29,165 nucleotides of DNA from CAYOYK01 sp964408185 (GTDB lineage Bacteria > Bacillota > Clostridia > Christensenellales > Aristaeellaceae). Positions within the stretch are counted from its first letter, which is position 1. Each line of letters starts with the position of its first letter. This document shows positions 23,896 through 29,165 of the stretch, in pieces. Location of the stretch: assembly GCA_964408185.1 (NCBI GenBank), contig CAYOYK010000028.1, positions 1 through 29,165 on the forward strand, given 5' to 3'. Below the pieces are notes generated by a model that was given only the letters and a program-made list of their open reading frames with translations, had not been told where the DNA came from and ran no database searches. Both the position numbers and the translations under genes were made by a program.

Positions 23896-23936
23896 CGGCC
23901 GCCGATTCGCCCAGCAGGCAAGTCGGCGGCCGTTTT
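23896..23936 (+). terminator. Terminator of the FAD-GH38-isomerase operon
   Basis: A perfect 10-bp stem (23896-23905 with 23923-23932) closes on a 17-base loop and is followed by TTTT. It lies 8 bases after the stop codon of the second isomerase-like gene. Confidence 0.82.
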
Positions 23937-23974
23937 CATCGCGTCCCAGTTGAGCCGACAAGGAGTGTGACCCC

Positions 23975-26314
23975 ATGCTAACCCCCTCTGCGCGCCCCGA
24001 ATGGTACCAAGAGGTTGAGGATTCTCTGTTTGTTCACCGCGCCCTGCCGCTGCACGCCGAGCGCTCGCTGCAGGCGGGCTTTGCCGCCAAAAAAGTGCTG
24101 CGCAGCCTGCCGCTGACCGGCGAGCCCTACGTTCCCGCCGATATGGACGGCGTCGCCGAGCGCACCGCCGAGGGCTTCCAGCTCCGGGCGGAGCCGCGCA
24201 CGCTTTCACGTATGCACGAGGTGCCGGAGGGCGAGCCGTACTTCCACTTCGGGCACGCGGTCGCGGCGATCCGGCGCGACGGCGCGGATTGGAGCGGCTG
24301 CAATCGCCTCGCGTTTGAAACGCTGCCGGAGTTTGAGGGCATGGCTGTGGTACACGTACACGCCATGGTACTGTTTGAACGGAACGACGCTTACGACCGC
24401 GAGGGCACCTGCCAGTACGACCTCAAGCCCTTTGAGTGGAACGAATGCTATTACGAGTTCCCGGAGCTGGATTTGACCCATGCCTCGGAGATCCGCTTTA
24501 TGGTGCTGCTCAACGGCTGCGAGCAGACGGCCGCGCAGGAGTGGACGTACCGCTTCCGCAACGCGAGGCTGGAGACCGTGGAGGGCGCGGAGCCCTGCCA
24601 AGGGTGGGATTGCGCGCCGGGGCATATTGTGTACGCCACGGCGGGGTATTTTACGCAGGGCGCAAAGACTGCGGTGTGCCAAAACGGCGCGGCGGAGTTT
24701 GCGCTCCTGCGCGCGGCGGACGGATCGGTCGCCTACCAGGCCCCGACGCGCCGGGTGAGCGGCGAGCTGGGCGACTTTGACGAGCTGGACTTCTCCGCCG
24801 TCAGGGAGCCCGGTTCGTACGTCCTCCGCTGCGGCGGGCTGACCACCCCCGCGTTTGCCATCCGGGACGATATCGCCGAGGAAGGCCTGTGGAAGTCGCT
24901 CAACTTCCTGTTTTACGAGCGCTGCGGCTATCCGCTGCCCAACGGGCACAACGCCTGCCATCTGGACGCGATGGGTCGCCACGGCAACCTGAGCGTCTCC
25001 TTTGCGGGCGGCTGGCACGACGCGGGCGACGTGAGCCAGCAGGCCGTGCAGTCCGGCGAGATCATCCACGCGCTGCTGGACGCGATGAACCGCCGCAAGC
25101 CCGGCGATAAGCTCTACCAGCGCCTGTCCGAGGAGGCCCAGTGGGGGCTTGATCTGCTGCTCCGCACCCGCTTTGGCGACGGCTGCCGCGTCACCAGCAA
25201 CGGCTGCACCCGCTGGTCGGATAACAAGGTTGGCAACTTTGATGATCCCGTGCCGCGCGTGGGCAATCACGCCATGACCAACCTGCTGCTTTCCGCCGTG
25301 GAGGCCGTCGCCGCCGAGACCCTCGCGCGGGAGGCGCGGGCCGTCGCCGCGCAGGCCAAGCAGGCGGCTGTGGAGGACTTCGGCTTCGGCTTGGAGCGCT
25401 TCGAGGCCCTTGGCGTGGAGCCGGCCGAGATGTACGAGCACATCCAGCAGACCAGCTACGCGCAGGAGTGCGCCGCCGTGGTGTGGGCCGCCGCGCCGCT
25501 GTACCGGCTCACCGGCGATAAGCGATACGCCGAGGCCATTCGCAAATACGCGGCGGAGGTCGTCGCCTGTCAGGAGACGGAGGGCCCGCTGCCCGGATAC
25601 TTCTGCCGCGACAAATCGCGCAGGGTCATCAGCCATTTCAACCACCAGAGCCGCGAGCAGCTGTACATCATGGCGCTGGAGGCCGCCTGCGCGACCCTGA
25701 CGGACGCGCCCGAACGGCCGGGCTGGGAGCAGGCCATGCGCCGCTACGGCGACTACCTGCTGGCCATGCGGCCCTACACCGCGCCCTATGGGATGATTCC
25801 CTCCGGCGTGCACCGCTTGGACGAGGCCGACGACGCGGAAACCTTCCCGCTCATGCACCTGATGGTGCGGCACGAGGACGAGCGGCAAAACTACATCGAG
25901 CAGCTTGCCTCCGGCACGCGGCTGGATGACGAGCGCGTGCTGAGGCGCTTTCCGGTGTGGTTCTCGTTTCGCGGCAACACGGCGGTGCAGCTTGCCATGG
26001 GAAAAAACGCGGCCGTGCTGGGCCGATACTTCGGCGACGAGGCGCTCAGGCAGCTCGGCCGCGAGCAGATGTACTGGGTGCTGGGCAAGAATCCGTTTGC
26101 GCAGAGCCTGATGTACGGCATGGGCGATCGGTACAGCGCCGAGTATTGCGTTTTCCCCGGAGAGCTGACGGGCGAGCTGCCCGTGGGCATGCAGACGCGC
26201 GCGAACGACGACCTGCCCTTCTGGCCGCAGGGCGTCAACGCGACCTACAAGGAGGTCTGGGTCGGGGCCTGCTACCATTGGCTTTGGCTGGCTGCGGAGT
26301 ATCAGCGGGAGTAG
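23975..26314 (+). CDS. GH9-family glycoside hydrolase, no signal peptide
   Basis: A 779-residue protein. An extra N-terminal beta-rich domain (about 45-205) comes first, then a CelD_N-type Ig-like domain (about 215-297) and the (alpha/alpha)6 GH9 catalytic domain (about 300-775). FAGGWHDAGDVSQQ (343-356) contains the conserved DAGD, with Asp349 and Asp352 activating water. The C-terminal NATYKEVWVGACYHWLW carries a Glu in the position of the general acid. NPFAQSLMYGMGDR is the GH9 block usually read as NPxxxSyvtGxG. GH9 includes endoglucanases and also cytosolic beta-glucosidases and exo-beta-glucosaminidases; lack of a signal peptide and of a cellulose-binding module favours an intracellular exo-enzyme. 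AAGGAGTG lies 7 bases before the ATG. The gene stands alone between a terminator and a repeat array. Confidence 0.88.
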   Translation: MLTPSARPEWYQEVEDSLFVHRALPLHAERSLQAGFAAKKVLRSLPLTGEPYVPADMDGVAERTAEGFQLRAEPRTLSRMHEVPEGEPYFHFGHAVAAIRRDGADWSGCNRLAFETLPEFEGMAVVHVHAMVLFERNDAYDREGTCQYDLKPFEWNECYYEFPELDLTHASEIRFMVLLNGCEQTAAQEWTYRFRNARLETVEGAEPCQGWDCAPGHIVYATAGYFTQGAKTAVCQNGAAEFALLRAADGSVAYQAPTRRVSGELGDFDELDFSAVREPGSYVLRCGGLTTPAFAIRDDIAEEGLWKSLNFLFYERCGYPLPNGHNACHLDAMGRHGNLSVSFAGGWHDAGDVSQQAVQSGEIIHALLDAMNRRKPGDKLYQRLSEEAQWGLDLLLRTRFGDGCRVTSNGCTRWSDNKVGNFDDPVPRVGNHAMTNLLLSAVEAVAAETLAREARAVAAQAKQAAVEDFGFGLERFEALGVEPAEMYEHIQQTSYAQECAAVVWAAAPLYRLTGDKRYAEAIRKYAAEVVACQETEGPLPGYFCRDKSRRVISHFNHQSREQLYIMALEAACATLTDAPERPGWEQAMRRYGDYLLAMRPYTAPYGMIPSGVHRLDEADDAETFPLMHLMVRHEDERQNYIEQLASGTRLDDERVLRRFPVWFSFRGNTAVQLAMGKNAAVLGRYFGDEALRQLGREQMYWVLGKNPFAQSLMYGMGDRYSAEYCVFPGELTGELPVGMQTRANDDLPFWPQGVNATYKEVWVGACYHWLWLAAEYQRE

Positions 26315-26433
26315 CGGAGCGGAGCGAAGCCATGCAAAGCAAAGCAAAGCAAAGCCATGCAAAGCATAACTATGCAAAGCAAAGCCATGCAAAACAAAGC
26401 AATGCAAAACAAAGCAATGCCGAACAAGGCAAA
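26314..26433 (+). repeat. Pentanucleotide tandem array after the GH9 gene
   Basis: Starting with the last base of the GH9 stop codon, 24 five-base units follow without a phase slip. GCAAA is the commonest unit, with variants GCCAT, ACAAA, GCAAT, GCGGA and GCATA. A higher-order order of units (for example GCAAA-ACAAA-GCAAT) is repeated. No protein-coding role is supported. Confidence 0.85.
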
Positions 26434-26491
26434 GCGGCGGGACGCCCGGTGGGCGGCAGCACAAGGGGGAAAAGGATTGTCGGCATACAAT

Positions 26492-26523
26492 ACAGCGCCG
26501 TCGGAGGATTCCGACGGCGCTGT
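26492..26523. terminator. Terminator-like hairpin between convergent GH9 and oxidoreductase genes
   Basis: A perfect 14-bp stem (26492-26505 with 26510-26523) closes on the loop GGAT. The T run is weak on both strands, but the position between two convergent stop codons supports a terminator for both. Confidence 0.68.
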
Positions 26524-26540
26524 TGGAATGCTTTGGCTGC

Positions 26541-27386
26541 TTACGGCTTGGGCACGTCCACCCACACGCCGGGGTTGGCCAGCGCGCGGTTGCCCGCGTC
26601 GGCGATCGCCATGACCTCAAGGGTCTCGGCGTGCGGCACCAGCGGCTTGGGATCGCGGAAGAAGCTGACCAGCTTGCGGATAAACGCCTTGAAGAACTCG
26701 CTCTCCACGGTGATCACGCGGCTGTGGTCACCCTTCATGGACAGGCACATCGCAAACGGCGTATCGTAGTAGTAGCAGCACATCTGCGCGGTGCGGCCGT
26801 CCTCAAACTCGATCATCAGGCTGCTGCTGCCCTCGCTGGCCAGCGCGATGACGCGCTTGGCGGGGGTCTTCATCAGCATGACAATGGGATCGAGCTGGTG
26901 TACGGCGTATCCGGCAAACCTGCCGCCGCCCCACGAGCTGAGCGCACGGATGGCCCCGGTATCCACATCCTCGTACTCGGCGGCGTAGCGCAGCGCGGAG
27001 GTGGAGTAGCAAGGCGAGCCGCTCTCCTTGGCAAAGGCGAAGATCTGCTTGGCGGCGGCAAGGCTGTCGGAGAATGTCTTATCGATAAACACGGGCTTGC
27101 CGCTCCGCAGGGGCTTTTCGGTCAGGGCGACATGCTGCTCCGGGTTATCGGGGGAGAGCACCACCAGCCCGTCGCAGGCGGAGATGATCTCATCGAGGCT
27201 GGCGCAGCGGGTCACGCCAAAATCCGCGCACCACTGCTCGGTGGTGCGGCCGCCTAAGGGGCTGTCAATGCTGGCGTAGGCGTGCGTAACGGTCATTTCT
27301 CCGTTTGAGGCCTCGGCGATCCACGCGGGGTAGTTGTTGGCGTGCCATTCGTCGAGGAAGTAATCAATAAAGCCGATGCGGAACAT
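26541..27386 (-). CDS. Atypical Gfo/Idh/MocA-like protein lacking the Gly-rich loop
   Basis: A 281-residue relative of Gfo/Idh/MocA oxidoreductases, shorter than the usual 330-390. The N-terminus RIGFIDYFLDEWHANNYPAWI has no GxGxxG dinucleotide motif, and the normal EKP is replaced by DKT (102-104), which keeps the Lys. SLDEIISACDGLVVLSPD and the ALRYAAEYEDVD segment still follow the family plan. It may bind a cofactor unusually or have lost redox activity and serve as a partner of the canonical oxidoreductase encoded just upstream. GGAGGGG precedes the ATG and overlaps the TAA of that gene; the gap is 3 bases. Last gene of a three-gene minus-strand operon. The fold is likely; activity is uncertain. 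Confidence 0.78.
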   Translation of the reverse strand: MFRIGFIDYFLDEWHANNYPAWIAEASNGEMTVTHAYASIDSPLGGRTTEQWCADFGVTRCASLDEIISACDGLVVLSPDNPEQHVALTEKPLRSGKPVFIDKTFSDSLAAAKQIFAFAKESGSPCYSTSALRYAAEYEDVDTGAIRALSSWGGGRFAGYAVHQLDPIVMLMKTPAKRVIALASEGSSSLMIEFEDGRTAQMCCYYYDTPFAMCLSMKGDHSRVITVESEFFKAFIRKLVSFFRDPKPLVPHAETLEVMAIADAGNRALANPGVWVDVPKP

Positions 27387-27389
27387 GGC

Positions 27390-28448
27390 TTACCCCTCCA
27401 AACTGACCTCGCGGTGCTGATCCGCGGAGTCGTAGATGGCCTGCATCATCTTGGCGGTGATAATCACCGTGTCGATGTGGCTGGCGGGCTTTGTGCCGGG
27501 GTGGGCCACCGCGTCGAGGAAGGCGTCGATTTCGTGCTCGAACATGTTGCCCGCCTTAAACTTGGGGGTAATGGCGGTCAGCGCGCCGTTCTCGGTGGAG
27601 TAGAGGGTGAAGTCCGCGCCGTATTGCAGGCGGATGCCGCCCTTATCGCCCATGAAATCGATAAACATTTCGCTCTCGCCGATGTTCTGGGCCCACGCGC
27701 CGTGCAGGCTGATGGTGGGGCGCTCGGTGCGGATCAGCCCGACCACGGAGTCGTCCACATCGTAGGTGCCGTCGTAGTTCGGGGGGCCCGCCCACATATC
27801 GGTGTAGACGTAATCGCGCATGCTCTTGCCCAGCTTGCAGAAGGTCTCACCGCTCACCGTGCGGGGCTTGGGGTCGCCGGTGCAGAACATCACGATATCC
27901 AAGAAGTGCACGCCCCAGTCGATCAGCGCGCCGCCGCCCGCGATGGCCTTGGTGGTGAAAGCGCCGCCCATGCCGGGGATGGAGCGCTGTGCGCGGAAGC
28001 TGGCGTATACGTGGTAGATATCGCCCAGACGGCCCTGATCGATGTACTCCTTCATGCGGCGCACGCCGTCGTTGAAGCGGTTGACCACGCCGATCAGCAG
28101 CAGGCGGCCGGTCTCGTGCTGCACCTTTTGCATTTCAAGGGCCTCGGCGTAGGTGCGGGCGGCGGGCTTTTCGCACAGCACATCCTTGCCGGCGCGCATC
28201 GCGTCGATGGCGATGGTGGGGTGCATGTTGTTGGGGGTGCATACGCTCACAGCCTTGATCTCCGGGTCGTTGAGCGCGTCGTGATAGTCCGTGATGGCGG
28301 TGCCGCAGCCGTATTTTTCCACGGCGGCCTTGGCGCGCTCCGGGATGATATCACAGAAGTACTTGATCTCCGCGTCGGGGTTCTTCATGTAGGCGGGAAT
28401 GTGTGCGCTGTTGGCGATGGTACCGCAGCCAATGACGGCGACTTTCAT
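27390..28448 (-). CDS. Gfo/Idh/MocA-family NAD(P)-dependent oxidoreductase
   Basis: A 352-residue protein of the normal family length. VIGCGTIANSAHIPAY (5-20) is the Rossmann loop, SVCTPNNMHP (68-77) precedes the nicotinamide site, CEKP gives Lys94 of the EKP motif, and GGGALIDWGVHFLD (171-184) carries the Asp177/His181 pair expected at the active site. Family members oxidise or reduce a hydroxyl of sugars, inositols and glycosides with NAD(P). The start overlaps the stop of the preceding small membrane-protein gene by 4 bases (ATGA). Co-transcription with a degenerate paralogue (26541) and a PQ-loop-like protein suggests a linked transport and redox step. The substrate is unknown. Confidence 0.92.
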   Translation of the reverse strand: MKVAVIGCGTIANSAHIPAYMKNPDAEIKYFCDIIPERAKAAVEKYGCGTAITDYHDALNDPEIKAVSVCTPNNMHPTIAIDAMRAGKDVLCEKPAARTYAEALEMQKVQHETGRLLLIGVVNRFNDGVRRMKEYIDQGRLGDIYHVYASFRAQRSIPGMGGAFTTKAIAGGGALIDWGVHFLDIVMFCTGDPKPRTVSGETFCKLGKSMRDYVYTDMWAGPPNYDGTYDVDDSVVGLIRTERPTISLHGAWAQNIGESEMFIDFMGDKGGIRLQYGADFTLYSTENGALTAITPKFKAGNMFEHEIDAFLDAVAHPGTKPASHIDTVIITAKMMQAIYDSADQHREVSLEG

Positions 28449-28753
28449 AGGGTTTCGCTCCTTTCAGTAGGTACGGGTGTGGCGGCGGACGCGCGGTCCA
28501 GCCGGGCGTTGCGCAGGTAGAGGCCCGCGTCGATGCTCACCAGCAGCAGATTGAGCACGTAGAAGTACACCACGTACGTGATTTTGCCGCTGAGGAGCTT
28601 GGCGAGGACCCCGCATACGTAGCCCGTGAGGATCAGGCACAGGAACGGCAGGCTTTTGCCCTTGGCGGTGCGGGCCCGGTACGATTTAACGATGGAGAGG
28701 GGCCACGATGCGCCGAAGCACAGCACCATCAGTACCTCCAATAGCTCTGGCAT
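28445..28753 (-). CDS. Small PQ-loop/SemiSWEET-like membrane protein
   Basis: A 102-residue protein with three hydrophobic helices (about 4-24, 34-53 and 60-80), the size of a SemiSWEET half-transporter. The first helix and following loop, SWPLSIVKSYRARTAKGKS, follow the PQ-loop pattern, in which a Pro-Gln kink is followed by basic residues and K-S; here Pro-Gln is Pro-Leu. SemiSWEETs dimerise and carry mono- or disaccharides by facilitated diffusion, so sugar transport is possible but not proved. The frame is open to 28858, but ATG 28753 is chosen because GGGAG lies 9 bases upstream and the promoter at 28791 would exclude earlier starts. It is first in the operon with the two Gfo/Idh/MocA-type genes. 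Confidence 0.72.
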   Translation of the reverse strand: MPELLEVLMVLCFGASWPLSIVKSYRARTAKGKSLPFLCLILTGYVCGVLAKLLSGKITYVVYFYVLNLLLVSIDAGLYLRNARLDRASAATPVPTERSETL

Positions 28754-28790
28754 GTCTGTCAACTCCCTGTAACGCGTTCCGAATATCCGT

Positions 28791-28819
28791 ATTGTAGCAC
28801 ACGCTCCCGTCGATAGCAA
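28791..28819 (-). promoter_or_regulatory. SigA-type promoter for the PQ-loop-oxidoreductase operon
   Basis: On the minus strand TTGCTA (28819-28814) and TACAAT (28796-28791) are separated by 17 bases. Transcription would start near 28784, about 30 bases before the ATG at 28753. Bases 28860-29003 contain GC-rich inverted repeats (for example CCGCGC-TT-GCGCGG) but no gene that I can support. Confidence 0.62.
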
Positions 28820-29003
28820 GGGAAGCCGAAAAAAGATGTATTTGCCTAAAACGTACACAAGAGAAGGGATACGCTTGATAATGGGCTACAAACGCCGCAT
28901 CAGGCCGACACGGCGGCGCTTGTCCGCGCTTGCGCGGCGGCGCAATCAAACGCCGCGGCCATTCCTTCCTCATAACAGACGTCACGCGGGGCTTGAGGCC
29001 GTA

Positions 29004-29165
29004 TTACGGCACGATGTCCCCAACCCCCTGCAGCACATAGCGCGGCCGATACGCGAACTTGCGCATCTCGTGCTCGGTGGTCACGCCGCTGAGCACCAGC
29101 ACGGTATCCAGCTCGCTCTCCACCCCGGCCACGATGTCGGTATCCATGCGGTCGCCGATGATGGC
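29004..29165 (-). CDS. HAD-IIA (NagD-like) phosphatase, C-terminal fragment
   Basis: The last 53 codons of a gene that enters from the right edge. The translation begins AIIGDRMDTDIVAG, the motif with the acidic residues that hold Mg2+ in HAD-superfamily phosphatases. It continues with a DTVLVLSGVTT-type stretch and ends with RPRYVLQGVGDIVP, the usual C-terminal pattern of NagD/4-nitrophenyl-phosphatase-like proteins (sugar and nucleotide phosphate hydrolysis). The stop is TAA at 29006-29004. The catalytic Asp nucleophile and cap domain are outside the window, so the substrate class cannot be judged. Confidence 0.85.
   Translation of the reverse strand, partial: AIIGDRMDTDIVAGVESELDTVLVLSGVTTEHEMRKFAYRPRYVLQGVGDIVP

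Noticed and set aside
26314..26433. The repeat array as a CRISPR.
   Set aside because: Units are 5 bases with no spacers, and no cas genes are present.
26302..26565. A minus-strand frame across the array encoding a repetitive Leu/Cys/Phe/Ala-rich protein.
   Set aside because: The hydrophobic repeats are a by-product of the 5-base array read in three frames; there is no ribosome site or promoter.
28880..28960. Resemblance of the GCCTGATGCGGCG-like stretch to enterobacterial REP elements.
   Set aside because: The match is short, lacks the full palindrome and occurs once; chance in G+C-rich DNA is more likely.
1..29165. tRNA, rRNA, transposase, integrase or phage genes.
   Set aside because: None was seen on either strand; the window looks like ordinary chromosomal metabolism with repeats confined to gene borders.

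Overview
The window is a piece of a G+C-rich chromosome, most likely from a Gram-positive anaerobe of the class Clostridia. Supporting signs are AAGGAGG-type ribosome binding sites before nearly every gene, SigA-like promoters with 17-bp spacers, an LplB/YtcP-type sugar importer, and a membrane Ser/Thr kinase with SH3-like outer domains. Lineage below class cannot be fixed from sequence reading alone. Nearly every gene concerns glycan uptake and breakdown. Assignments are family-level unless stated.

Layout. (1) 1-2220: the 3' part of a Ca2+-type P-type ATPase and mntP, closed by a terminator. (2) 2424-4787: a GH130 mannoside phosphorylase and a GH29 alpha-L-fucosidase. (3) 5073-6901 (minus): a Ser/Thr kinase whose start looks frameshifted. 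(4) 6961-7301: a non-coding block of hairpins and repeats. (5) 7302-13280: a divergent locus. To the left lie an M20D amidohydrolase and a DUF4091/GH123-like protein; to the right an N-acetylhexosamine kinase-like protein, a SIS isomerase and a ceramidase-like amidase. (6) 13492-16991 (minus): a sugar ABC importer (two permeases, then the binding protein) with a perfect consensus promoter and no ATPase gene. (7) 17499-23888: an FAD oxidoreductase, a GH38 alpha-mannosidase and two TIM-barrel sugar isomerase/epimerase-like proteins, behind a hairpin-rich leader. (8) 23975-26314: a GH9 enzyme followed by a pentanucleotide tandem array. (9) 26541-28753 (minus): two Gfo/Idh/MocA-type proteins behind a small PQ-loop-like membrane protein. 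(10) 29004-29165: the C-terminus of a NagD-type HAD phosphatase.

How the parts may work together. None of the glycoside-active enzymes has a visible signal peptide, so imported oligosaccharides are probably dismantled in the cytoplasm. GH130, GH29, GH38 and the amino-sugar kinase would suit mannose-, fucose- and N-acetylhexosamine-containing glycans such as N-glycan fragments. The FAD enzyme, two TIM-barrel proteins and two Gfo/Idh/MocA proteins beside GH38 and GH9 have the parts list of oxidation-elimination (keto-sugar) glycoside processing. Both ideas are inferences.

Besides the genes, the window has a 78-bp dispersed repeat with a compensatory stem change, a duplicated terminator-like hairpin, and two short-period A-rich tandem arrays directly after glycosidase genes.
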